Assembly: GCA_945872065.1 (NCBI GenBank)
Contig: CAMBYH010000002.1
Coordinates: forward strand, 1 to 64,000
Reading direction: 5' to 3'
Source: Arsukibacterium tuosuense
GTDB lineage: Bacteria > Pseudomonadota > Gammaproteobacteria > Steroidobacterales > GCA-2729495
Length of the DNA stretch: 64,000 nt
The position numbers and the translations under genes are program-made. Below are positions 34,766 to 42,697 of the stretch, piece by piece. The first letter of the stretch is position 1, and each line of letters starts with the position of its first letter. Below the pieces are notes generated by a model, which was not told the DNA's origin, did no database searches, and saw only the letters and a program-made list of their open reading frames with translations.

Positions 34766-35278
34766 TTCTCGCGAATCCCGGGATACGGGGTGGCTCGTCG
34801 GGCGGGCCCAGTTCCAGACAACCCCGAAGGTCCCCAGACTGACCAGGGCAATGAGGACCCAGGCAGGCATGCCGAGTCCCAGCAGCCGCCAGGTGACCTT
34901 GGCGCATTCCCCTGAGCCGGACAGCACCATACCCAGTGCCTCACTCAGGGGAAACGATTCGAGCATAAAGTCGAGGCCCGGACCGCACGCTGGAACGCGC
35001 TCCGGCGGCAGCGTGGTGAGCCACACATGACGGCCAGCCACCCCACTGCCAAGCAGGGCCACCAGCCCCAGCAGGACCGCATAGGCGCGTCGGCCCAGCA
35101 TGCCGGCCGGGTGAAGTGCAGCCACCAGAAAGATGCAGCCGAGTGCAATCACGGCCAGGCGCTGCAGGATGCACAGCGGACAGGGCTCCAGGCCAAGCCC
35201 GTGCTGCGCGTAAAGCGCGTAAGCCATCAGGCCAGCACAGGCCAGGACTCCCAGGGCGTTGGCAATGCGCACGTTCAA
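34757..35278 (-). CDS. dsbB: Disulfide bond formation protein B
   Basis: Inner-membrane quinone-linked oxidase of DsbA. The 173-residue protein has four transmembrane helices, the first periplasmic redox motif CPLC (in LEPCPLCILQRLA) and a second cysteine pair in the second loop (VPACGPGLDFML and GSGECAKVTW). Length matches E. coli DsbB. Its last 9 bp overlap dapE tail to tail. Confidence 0.95.
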   Translation of the reverse strand: MNVRIANALGVLACAGLMAYALYAQHGLGLEPCPLCILQRLAVIALGCIFLVAALHPAGMLGRRAYAVLLGLVALLGSGVAGRHVWLTTLPPERVPACGPGLDFMLESFPLSEALGMVLSGSGECAKVTWRLLGLGMPAWVLIALVSLGTFGVVWNWARPTSHPVSRDSRESA

Positions 35279-35294
35279 GGCTTGATCCTTTCAG

Positions 35295-35993
35295 TCAGTC
35301 AGCTTCACGGGGCGAGGCAACCCGCTCACGCAGGTAATTGGGCTGTGCGGCCGCAGACGTGACCAGATTACCGCGAAAAAAGCGGGGCCTGGCGAGTCGG
35401 GCAATGTCGGCGGCCGATGGTAGACAGTCAGCAGCGCACCCAATAATGAGAGACTGAAAACGCGCAGTTATCTGCGGATAGGTAGCCCAGCCCGCGCCGA
35501 CCGCAAGAAAGGAACCCGCATCCGGCAGGACCACGTCTTCAGGCTTCAGCAAGACATCATCGGTAATGGCCACCACCACCTCCTCCGGATCACGTCGATA
35601 GGCACCAAAGTAGACCTCGCCGAGCCGGGCATCAAGACAGCAGACTGCGGCATCTGCGACCGAGTTTCGCAGTGCGCCTGCAGCGAGCGCTGCAAGTGTT
35701 GAAACCGGACACAAGGGTAGTCCCGTGGAATAACCAAGGCCCTGGGCGAGTGCCACTGCCACACGGACGCCGGTGAAACTGCCCGGGCCCGCGCCAAACG
35801 CAATGCAGTCGAGTTCGCTGAGCGATGTCCCGGTCTCAGCAAGCAACTCCTGGACCCACTGGTACACGGTCCGGGACGGCGCCTGCATACCGTGGGCCTC
35901 GCGAATCGCCAGCACATCACCCCGCAGCAGGGCAATACTCGGCAGGTCCGTCGCGGTTTCGATGGCGAGACAAGTAAAGTGCGGGGGATGGAT
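35295..35993 (-). CDS. tsaB: tRNA threonylcarbamoyladenosine biosynthesis protein TsaB, apparent ATC start
   Basis: Partner of TsaD and TsaE in t6A tRNA modification. Family blocks are GAGPGSFTGVRVAVALAQGL and an N-terminal LAIETATDLPSIAL. That N-terminal motif is encoded in frame above 35915, the first canonical start (GTG), and no ATG, GTG or TTG occurs in frame before the upstream TAG at 35999-35997. An ATC codon at 35993-35991 has GAGGA exactly 7 nt upstream and would give 232 residues, matching E. coli TsaB (231). I extend the gene to it. Alternatives are a sequencing error, a frameshift, or a GTG-started protein lacking its first strand and the conserved motif. Confidence 0.85.
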   Translation of the reverse strand: MHPPHFTCLAIETATDLPSIALLRGDVLAIREAHGMQAPSRTVYQWVQELLAETGTSLSELDCIAFGAGPGSFTGVRVAVALAQGLGYSTGLPLCPVSTLAALAAGALRNSVADAAVCCLDARLGEVYFGAYRRDPEEVVVAITDDVLLKPEDVVLPDAGSFLAVGAGWATYPQITARFQSLIIGCAADCLPSAADIARLARPRFFRGNLVTSAAAQPNYLRERVASPREAD

Positions 35994-36098
35994 TGTCTAA
36001 TCCTCAGTTCCGGAGCCGGCGCCAGCCCCATTGGCCCGCCGGTTGCCAGCATATGTTGACAGAGGTCAGCAATCCCTGTGCCCGATTCATCATGCCCT

Positions 36099-36126
36099 CT
36101 GACCGACGCAGACCTATCTGTATAAT
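36099..36126 (+). promoter_or_regulatory. Sigma-70 promoter for pckG
   Basis: A perfect TATAAT (36121-36126) is preceded by CTGACC (36099-36104, 4 of 6 match) with 16 bp spacing. The RNA would start near 36133, about 48 nt before the pckG ATG, which has an AAGGA ribosome-binding site. Confidence 0.6.
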
Positions 36127-36180
36127 GAGGCCCCTTCGCCGGACGGACACCTGGCGACGGTCATCTTACAAGGACATCCA

Positions 36181-37923
36181 ATGACGACGAGTAACGCAGC
36201 GCTTCAGGGCTGGGTGCGGGACGTAGAAGCCCTCACGAAACCCGCCTCCATCCACTGGTGTGACGGGTCGGATGCCGAGTACCGGATGCTTCTTGACCAG
36301 ATGGTCGTCTCAGGGGACCTCCTGCCGCTGAACCCGAAGACTTATCCCAACTGCTACCTGCACCGCTCCAACCCGTCCGACGTGGCACGCGTTGAGCACC
36401 TGACCTTCGTCTGCACACCCACCCGGGATGCGGCAGGCCCGAACAACAACTGGATGACTCCGGCAGAAGCCCACGAGAAGATGGACCGTCTTTTTGCAGG
36501 TGCGATGCAGGGGCGGACCCTCTACGTGGTGCCGTACTGCATGGGCCCTATCGAGTCACCCTACGCCCGCTGCGGTGTCGAGATTACCGACAGCGCCTAC
36601 GTCGCAGCCAACATGCGGCTGATGACCCGCATGGGCAGTGCAGCCCTCCAGCGCATAGAACGGGACAACAAGTTCGTCCGTGGCCTGCATTCCACTGGCA
36701 CTCTTGATCCCAACAGTCGATTCATCATGCACTTTCCTGACGAACTGCTGATCCAGAGCTTCGGCTCGGGCTACGGCGGCAATGCCCTGCTCGGCAAGAA
36801 GTGTCACGCTCTGCGTATTGCCAGCTGGCAAGCCCAGAAGGAAGGCTGGCTGGCGGAGCACATGCTGCTCGTGGAGATCGAGAGCCCAACCGGCGAGAAG
36901 CACAACCTGGCCGCGGCCTTCCCGTCGGCCTGCGGCAAGACCAATCTGGCGATGCTGATTCCTCCCGCTTCACTATCGGGTTGGAAGGTTCGGACACTGG
37001 GCGACGACATCGCCTGGCTCCATCTGGATGAGACAGGCCAGATGCGGGCCATCAATCCGGAATCCGGGTATTTCGGCGTGGTTCCTGGCACGGGACCCAA
37101 GACCAATCAGAACGCCTTCGAGATGATCCAGAGCGATACGATCTTCACGAATGTCGCGCTGACGGCCAATAACGAGCCCTGGTGGGAGGGCAAGGGCAGC
37201 GGCAGCCCCGCCATCGACTGGCAGGGCCGTCCCTACGACCCGAAGAACGGACCGGCTGCCCACCCGAATGCCCGGTTCACGGTCTCGGCGCCCCGGAACC
37301 CCAGCTACTCCCCGCTTGCGGACGACCCGAAAGGTGTGCCTATCAGCGCCATCATATTCGGCGGCCGGCGGCGCGGACTGGCCCCGCTGGTTTACCAGGC
37401 CAAGAGCTGGCAACACGGCGTCCTCGTTGGTGCCGGCGTCGCCTCGGAAACCACAGCAGCAGCCACGGGGACCGTTGGCGTTACGCGTCGGGATCCCATG
37501 GCCATGAAGCCCTTCTGTGGCTATAACTTTGGTGACTACTGGCAGCACTGGCTGAGCTTTGCGCAACGCTCAAGCAAGTTGCCGGCGATCTTCCACGTCA
37601 ACTGGTTTCGGCAGGACGACCAGGGCCGCTTTCTGTGGCCGGGCTTCGGCGACAACCTGCGCGTACTCCAGTGGATCATCGACCGCTGCGAGGCCAGAGT
37701 GGGCGCCCTGGAAACGCCCATTGGCTTTCTCCCCAAGGCTGGCGACATCGATATGGAGGGTGTCGAGCTGCTACCCGGCGCAATGCATGCGTTGCTGGCC
37801 GTCGAGGCCCAGGCCTGGCGGGAGGAAATGGCCTCAGTGGAGACCTACCTGCTGGAGTTCGGGACGCACCTGCCCGGCGAACTCCTGGCGGAGCATCGGC
37901 GAGTGGTCAGTAGCCTGAACTGA
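36181..37923 (+). CDS. pckG: Phosphoenolpyruvate carboxykinase (GTP)
   Basis: Converts oxaloacetate to PEP for gluconeogenesis with GTP. The 580-residue protein has the GTP-type P-loop FPSACGKTN with its mobile cysteine (about residues 245-253), the metal-site segment GDDIAWLHLD, YGGNALLGKKCHALRI and FRQDDQGRFLWPGFGDN. This is not the ATP-type PckA usual in enterics. It is monocistronic with its own promoter. Confidence 0.96.
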   Translation: MTTSNAALQGWVRDVEALTKPASIHWCDGSDAEYRMLLDQMVVSGDLLPLNPKTYPNCYLHRSNPSDVARVEHLTFVCTPTRDAAGPNNNWMTPAEAHEKMDRLFAGAMQGRTLYVVPYCMGPIESPYARCGVEITDSAYVAANMRLMTRMGSAALQRIERDNKFVRGLHSTGTLDPNSRFIMHFPDELLIQSFGSGYGGNALLGKKCHALRIASWQAQKEGWLAEHMLLVEIESPTGEKHNLAAAFPSACGKTNLAMLIPPASLSGWKVRTLGDDIAWLHLDETGQMRAINPESGYFGVVPGTGPKTNQNAFEMIQSDTIFTNVALTANNEPWWEGKGSGSPAIDWQGRPYDPKNGPAAHPNARFTVSAPRNPSYSPLADDPKGVPISAIIFGGRRRGLAPLVYQAKSWQHGVLVGAGVASETTAAATGTVGVTRRDPMAMKPFCGYNFGDYWQHWLSFAQRSSKLPAIFHVNWFRQDDQGRFLWPGFGDNLRVLQWIIDRCEARVGALETPIGFLPKAGDIDMEGVELLPGAMHALLAVEAQAWREEMASVETYLLEFGTHLPGELLAEHRRVVSSLN

Positions 37924-37939
37924 CCCGCAGCGACCCGGG

Positions 37940-38851
37940 CTATTCCTCGACCAGATACTCGATGGCGAGGGGTGTGCCGCGCGCAGCGACTCTTCCCATG
38001 CTGATCACGCCACTGCCCGTCAGGGCCATACTGTCGCGACGCACGTAGAGTTCTTCGCCGGCATCCTGCTGGACAAACGTCCCGTTGGTACTCTCATCGA
38101 CAAGCACGAAGCGATTTCGTGCGGCGTCAATCCGCGCATGGACGCGGGAAATCAGGTTGCCCTTGATGACCACGTCATTCTCATCGGCCCGCCCCATCGT
38201 AATCAGCACCTTGCCGTTCTGACCCACTACCAGCTCCTCGCCGCGAAACCTCAGGCGGAGCCTGGTAGCCGGTGTCGGTGGGCGGGCAGAAGGATCAATT
38301 GAAGGCAACATGTTCGTCGCCTCTTCGGGCTGCCAGAGCACCTCAAAGACCGCCACTTCGTCGGACTGACCCTTGGGCGTGGCCACGTCGATCTGGCGAA
38401 CCAAGGCCTTCCACTGGGGAGTCAGCTGCTCAACCAGCGTACTGGTCGTCAGGATCTGGCCTGCCTTGGCCTGGGAGGTCATGCGGTTGGCCGTATGCAC
38501 CGCAGCGCCGAAGATGTCGCGATCCTCGGTCACGACGGGGCCGAAATGGCAACCGATCCGAATGGACACCTGAGAGTCGTCAGTCTCTATACGGATCGTA
38601 TTGGTGATCCGCTGCTGCATCTGATTGGCCGCATTCAGCGCATCATCGGCCGACGGGAAGGTAGACATTACTTCGTCCCCCATCGTCTTGATCACCGTGC
38701 CGCCGTAGTGCTCGGTCGCCTGCTTCATCACAGCCAGGCACTGCTGCACGGTCGCCCGGGCCCGGTCATCCCCCAATACCTCATAGAGGTGGGTACTTGC
38801 GACTACATCGGCAAACAGAATGGCGAGGGTTTTTTCAGAGCCCGCAGTCAC
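37940..38851 (-). CDS. Class III adenylate/guanylate cyclase with C-terminal FHA domain
   Basis: The 303-residue cytosolic protein has a class III cyclase homology domain (about 7-175) and a forkhead-associated domain (about 198-300; TMGRADENDVVI, ISRVHARI, STNGTFV). Metal aspartates are Asp15 (LFADVVAST) and Asp59 (KTMGDE); Lys55 fits adenine specificity. In the stretch AVHTANRMTS the transition-state asparagine of typical cyclases appears to be His119, while the following Arg123 is kept. It may therefore be slow or of altered specificity. Its genomic neighbours do not reveal a pathway. FHA implies response to a phosphothreonine partner. Confidence 0.85.
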   Translation of the reverse strand: MTAGSEKTLAILFADVVASTHLYEVLGDDRARATVQQCLAVMKQATEHYGGTVIKTMGDEVMSTFPSADDALNAANQMQQRITNTIRIETDDSQVSIRIGCHFGPVVTEDRDIFGAAVHTANRMTSQAKAGQILTTSTLVEQLTPQWKALVRQIDVATPKGQSDEVAVFEVLWQPEEATNMLPSIDPSARPPTPATRLRLRFRGEELVVGQNGKVLITMGRADENDVVIKGNLISRVHARIDAARNRFVLVDESTNGTFVQQDAGEELYVRRDSMALTGSGVISMGRVAARGTPLAIEYLVEE

Positions 38852-38924
38852 ACGTCACCGGTTCGCAATATGTTAAACAGGGACTTAGTATGCCACGGCC
38901 AGCCGCAGCAATCCCCGGGTATCG

Positions 38925-39743
38925 TCAGCGCTCTGCGATCAGGTAGGCCACCCAGCCCGCGTCCGCCTCACCGCGGGTTTCCGGCGTAAACACGCCATTC
39001 CCGCGCCCGTCCTTGCCAGTACCTTCCCACCATACCGTCACGCGACTAAAGCCCGCCTCGGTCAGGAGCTCCTGAAGCTCAGGAAGCGTCCACAGCCGCC
39101 AGTCGTAGGTAAAGGCCTTCTCGATCTTTGATCCGTCGGGAAACCTGAAGTCGATATGGCAGAGGATGTCACTGGTCACCGGGTAATACTTCTCCTGGTG
39201 CCATACGTAGGTAAAGCCCTTGCACTTCGTGGTCTCGCGCAGCTCCTTGTAGGCCTCGTAACCACCATAGGCATCCAGAAAGAATATGCCGTCGGCTTCC
39301 AGCGCTTCCCGCACCCGCCGGAAGTAGCGGAGCATGGCTGGCCGGGTCTTGAACACCCAGTAGCTGAAGTTAAACGCCCCAACGACATCCACGGGATCCG
39401 TCTTCACTCGGGCCACGTCACCGCGCACGAACTGAACGCGCTCCTGCTGGGACTCCTTGAGGCGGGAGAAATGCCGCTCGTGCCCCCAGGCCAGCACCTC
39501 AGGATCCAAATCAACGCCAATGGCGCGTCTCCTCGGTCCGCCACGGACCCACTCGCAGGCGATGGCGCCGGTCCCGCAGAAGTCTTCCCGCAGACTCTGG
39601 GGCGCCCTGCCCCGGATCTTGCGAAAGGTATCCACGATGTACTCACACTCCGCGTCGGGAGTCTGCACCGCCGCCTCGTAGGTCTCGTGTAGATCCGCCA
39701 GTTGCGCCATCGTCGGTTTGCGTGGCGTGCCGCCATCAGCCAT
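38925..39743 (-). CDS. Class I SAM-dependent methyltransferase
   Basis: The 272-residue protein has a Rossmann methyltransferase fold: motif I LREDFCGTGAIACEWVRGG, the acidic end of strand 2 in AIGVDLDPEVLAWG, and DVVGAFNFSYWVFKTR as motif IV. The N-terminal stretch ADLHETYEAAVQ and an insert KCKGFTYVWHQEKYYP are typical of bacterial methyltransferases of unknown substrate. Its start overlaps the dusA stop by 8 nt, so it is probably coexpressed with dusA and the amidohydrolase. Confidence 0.8.
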   Translation of the reverse strand: MADGGTPRKPTMAQLADLHETYEAAVQTPDAECEYIVDTFRKIRGRAPQSLREDFCGTGAIACEWVRGGPRRRAIGVDLDPEVLAWGHERHFSRLKESQQERVQFVRGDVARVKTDPVDVVGAFNFSYWVFKTRPAMLRYFRRVREALEADGIFFLDAYGGYEAYKELRETTKCKGFTYVWHQEKYYPVTSDILCHIDFRFPDGSKIEKAFTYDWRLWTLPELQELLTEAGFSRVTVWWEGTGKDGRGNGVFTPETRGEADAGWVAYLIAER

Positions 39744-40779
39744 TGCTCAAGACTCCCTTTGAAACAGAATTTTCGCCAACCTCATCCAGCGCGGACAGCA
39801 AGACGTCCGGACTCGCATCCGGCCGGGCTGCGCCGAGCGTAATGGCCCGCCGCCAGCTCCTGGCGCCAGGCTGGCCATGATACAGGCCCAGAAGGTGTCG
39901 GCTGATGTGGTGCAAGCGGGTCCCCGACTGACACTCGCGCCGGGCGTAATCCACCATCCCCGCTACGACAGCAGCCCGACTCTGGGGCCCCCCTCGTCCA
40001 TCAGCCACCAGAAAGGCGGCGTCCAGTTCGGTAAGCCACCAGGGATCAGCATAGGCCTTGCGCCCGATCATCACCCCATCGAGTCCAGCCGCAAGATGCT
40101 GACGGACACCGTCCGCGGAATCGATTCCACCGTTGATGATGAGCCGCAGATCGGGAAAATCCCGGCGTAGCTGGTAGACAACGTCATAGCGCAGAGGCGG
40201 TACCGTGCGGTTCTCCTTTGGTGAGAGCCCGGAGAGGTAGGCTTTTCTGGCGTGGAGAATGAAGGTCTTGCAGCCGGCAGCAGCAACAACGCCAACGAAG
40301 TCGCGGACAAAGCCGTAGTCGTCCCGGTCATCCAGGCCTATCCTGGTCTTGACCGTCACCGGAACAGGGGTTACTCCCTGCATCGCCACGACACACTGGC
40401 CAACCAGGTCAGGTGACTTCATGAGACAGGCTCCGAACGCCCCGTCTGACACACGCTCGCTGGGGCACCCGGCGTTCAGGTTGATCTCGTCATAGCCATA
40501 GTCGGAAGCACGCTTAGCAGCTGCGGCAAGCAACGCCGGATCACTGCCCCCCAACTGGACTGCGACCGGTTCCTCGGAAGGATCGAAGCGCAGCAGCCGG
40601 TCCGCTGACCCGCGAACGATCGCCGCGGCAGTCAGCATCTCGGTGTAGAGACGCACTCGCGGCGAGAGCAGCCGCAGGAAGTAGCGGCAGTGCCGGTCGG
40701 TGCAGTCCATCATGGGAGCCACGGACACGCGCCACTCGCCCGCCGGCATGGCTCCGGCCTGCGAATCGATGGAGTTCAT
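39736..40779 (-). CDS. dusA: tRNA-dihydrouridine(20/20a) synthase
   Basis: FMN enzyme that reduces uridines in the tRNA D-loop. The 347-residue product has SVAPMMDCTDRHCRYFLRLL at the N-terminus, the catalytic Cys in NLNAGCPSERVSDGAFGACLM, the DusA-type segment HARKAYLSGLSPKENR and NGGIDSADGVRQHL. ATG overlaps the stop of the upstream amidohydrolase gene by 4 nt. Subfamily DusA is favoured over DusB/C by these segments. Confidence 0.95.
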   Translation of the reverse strand: MNSIDSQAGAMPAGEWRVSVAPMMDCTDRHCRYFLRLLSPRVRLYTEMLTAAAIVRGSADRLLRFDPSEEPVAVQLGGSDPALLAAAAKRASDYGYDEINLNAGCPSERVSDGAFGACLMKSPDLVGQCVVAMQGVTPVPVTVKTRIGLDDRDDYGFVRDFVGVVAAAGCKTFILHARKAYLSGLSPKENRTVPPLRYDVVYQLRRDFPDLRLIINGGIDSADGVRQHLAAGLDGVMIGRKAYADPWWLTELDAAFLVADGRGGPQSRAAVVAGMVDYARRECQSGTRLHHISRHLLGLYHGQPGARSWRRAITLGAARPDASPDVLLSALDEVGENSVSKGVLSNG

Positions 40780-41594
40780 GACATGCCGTCGCGGGAAGTT
40801 GACTTTGGCGGGCTCGATGCAGGGAGCACGGCATTGAGTATGGGGCGCAGGGCCTTACTGAGCAACGTCGCCCAATGGGTAACTCCCTGCAGCGTCAGCA
40901 AGAGATCCTGCCGTACCTCTATCGAGACGTGAGGCAAGCCCCGGCTCTCTGCATGGGCATCGATGGTGTATCCCGCAGGATGACGCCCGGAATAGGGCTC
41001 GTTGTCGCCTACCTTGATCGCTGCGTCCGACCGGAGGGCCTCAAGCAACGGGGCAGCTATACGCGCATCCGTATCCCACAGGACACCAACATGCCAGGGA
41101 CGGGCAGCGCCGCTCAGGGCAGGGGTAAAGCTGTGAATGGCCACCAGGGCGGGCAATGCCGCCAGCCTGGCGAGGCCGCCCGCTACAGCAGCATGATAGG
41201 GCTGGTACAGCGCAGTAGTCCGGGTGTCTCGTTGTTCGCCGGTGAGGCGGCGATTGCCGGGTACGACCACCCCGTCGCTGATTTCGGGAAATGCTGACGG
41301 ATCGTGGAGATGGCGGTTGCAGTCCACGACAAGCCGGGAGTAACCCGACAGGACGGCGGGCACCTGCATTAGCGCAGCCAGCTTCCGGGTCAGTGCAGCG
41401 GCGCCAATATCGACGGCGATATGTCCGTCCAGATCCGCCAGAGACAGGCCAAGGTTTCCCAGCAGCATTGGCACCCGGGAACTGGCATGGTCACAGGTCA
41501 GCAGGGCCGGATGCGCGATGCTTTCGGGCCACCACTCCTCGAATGCCGGCGGCTCCAGGGGACTGAGCAGTGGACTGGGCGTGGACATGGTCAC
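40776..41594 (-). CDS. N-formylglutamate amidohydrolase family protein
   Basis: The 272-residue protein belongs to the HutG2/N-formylglutamate amidohydrolase family: LLTCDHASSRVP, HIAVDIGAAALTRKLAA, SRLVVDCNRHLHDPSA, AIHSFTP and a C-terminal VSIEVRQDLL. His and Asp/Glu residues in these blocks are the likely metal ligands. No histidine-utilisation genes surround it, so a role other than histidine breakdown is possible. First gene of the amidohydrolase-dusA-methyltransferase group. Confidence 0.85.
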   Translation of the reverse strand: MTMSTPSPLLSPLEPPAFEEWWPESIAHPALLTCDHASSRVPMLLGNLGLSLADLDGHIAVDIGAAALTRKLAALMQVPAVLSGYSRLVVDCNRHLHDPSAFPEISDGVVVPGNRRLTGEQRDTRTTALYQPYHAAVAGGLARLAALPALVAIHSFTPALSGAARPWHVGVLWDTDARIAAPLLEALRSDAAIKVGDNEPYSGRHPAGYTIDAHAESRGLPHVSIEVRQDLLLTLQGVTHWATLLSKALRPILNAVLPASSPPKSTSRDGMS

Positions 41595-41674
41595 AGTAAC
41601 GACAGCTTCTGAGGCGCAGAGGTGGTGTTGTACCCTAGACTTAAGCCCTGAACAACGGACAGGAAACAGACCCC

Positions 41675-42697
41675 ATGACGGAAGGCGGCTCTAACAAGGG
41701 CACGGGCAAGGGCAAGGTACTGGTCACTGGTGGTGCGGGGTACATTGGCAGTCACGTGGTGCGTCAACTCGCTGAAGCCGGCGAAGACATCGTGGTACTG
41801 GACAATCTCAGCACAGGCTTCCGGTCGGCCGTTACCCGGGGCACTCTGGTCGTGGGGGATACCGGGAACCGCAGCATCGTCCGTCAGCTTCTTGCGGAAC
41901 ACAAAGTCAGCGCCATACTCCATTTCGCCGCCCACACCATTGTTCCGGAGTCGGTGAGCAACCCGCTGAAGTACTACGGCAACAACACCTGCGCGACCCG
42001 CAACCTTATCGAGTGTGCAGTAGAGGCCGGCACAAAGCAGTTCATCTTCTCCTCGACTGCTGCTGTCTACGGCATGCCCCCGGGCGGGGTCGCGGCCGAA
42101 GACAGTCCGACGGTACCGATCAATCCCTACGGGACCTCGAAACTCATGAGCGAGTGGATGCTGCGGGACGCCAGCCACGCCTACGGACTGGACCATGTGG
42201 CCCTGCGGTACTTCAACGTTGCCGGCGCTGATCCGGGTGGAAGGATTGGTCAGTCGACACGGCACGCGACGCTGCTGACCAAGGTGGCCTGCGAAGCCGC
42301 AGTGGGCAAGCGCCCCCACGTCTCCATATTCGGCACGGACTATGCGACTCCCGACGGCACCGGGGTCCGCGATTACATTCACGTGGAAGACCTGGCCAGC
42401 GCACATCTGAACGCGCTTACGTACCTGCGCCAGGGCGGCACATCGACCACGCTTAACTGCGGGTATGGTCACGGCTACAGCGTCCGTGAGGTACTTGCAG
42501 CCGTTGACCGCGCCAACGGCAATCCGGTGGTGCGGCGGGAGGAGCCCAGACGGGCCGGCGATCCGCCCATACTGATCGCGACAGCGGACAAGATTCGGCG
42601 GGTACTCGGGTGGCAGCCGCGGCATGACGACCTCGACTTTATCGTCCAGACCGCACTGCGCTGGGAACGCAAGCTGCAACAGCAGCCGGCCGTCTAG
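41675..42697 (+). CDS. galE: UDP-glucose 4-epimerase
   Basis: Interconverts UDP-glucose and UDP-galactose (and possibly the N-acetyl forms), supplying sugars for the polymer locus that begins here. The 340-residue SDR protein has VTGGAGYIGSHVVRQL, FSSTAAVYG with the catalytic Ser/Thr, YGTSKLMSEWML with the catalytic Tyr-Lys, and ALRYFNVAGADP. AGGAAACAG precedes the ATG. The last 4 bp overlap convergent prsR. Confidence 0.92.
   Translation: MTEGGSNKGTGKGKVLVTGGAGYIGSHVVRQLAEAGEDIVVLDNLSTGFRSAVTRGTLVVGDTGNRSIVRQLLAEHKVSAILHFAAHTIVPESVSNPLKYYGNNTCATRNLIECAVEAGTKQFIFSSTAAVYGMPPGGVAAEDSPTVPINPYGTSKLMSEWMLRDASHAYGLDHVALRYFNVAGADPGGRIGQSTRHATLLTKVACEAAVGKRPHVSIFGTDYATPDGTGVRDYIHVEDLASAHLNALTYLRQGGTSTTLNCGYGHGYSVREVLAAVDRANGNPVVRREEPRRAGDPPILIATADKIRRVLGWQPRHDDLDFIVQTALRWERKLQQQPAV

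Noticed and set aside
41591-42679. 362-codon minus-strand frame opposite galE
   Set aside because: galE has all catalytic motifs and a ribosome-binding site; the antisense frame has none.
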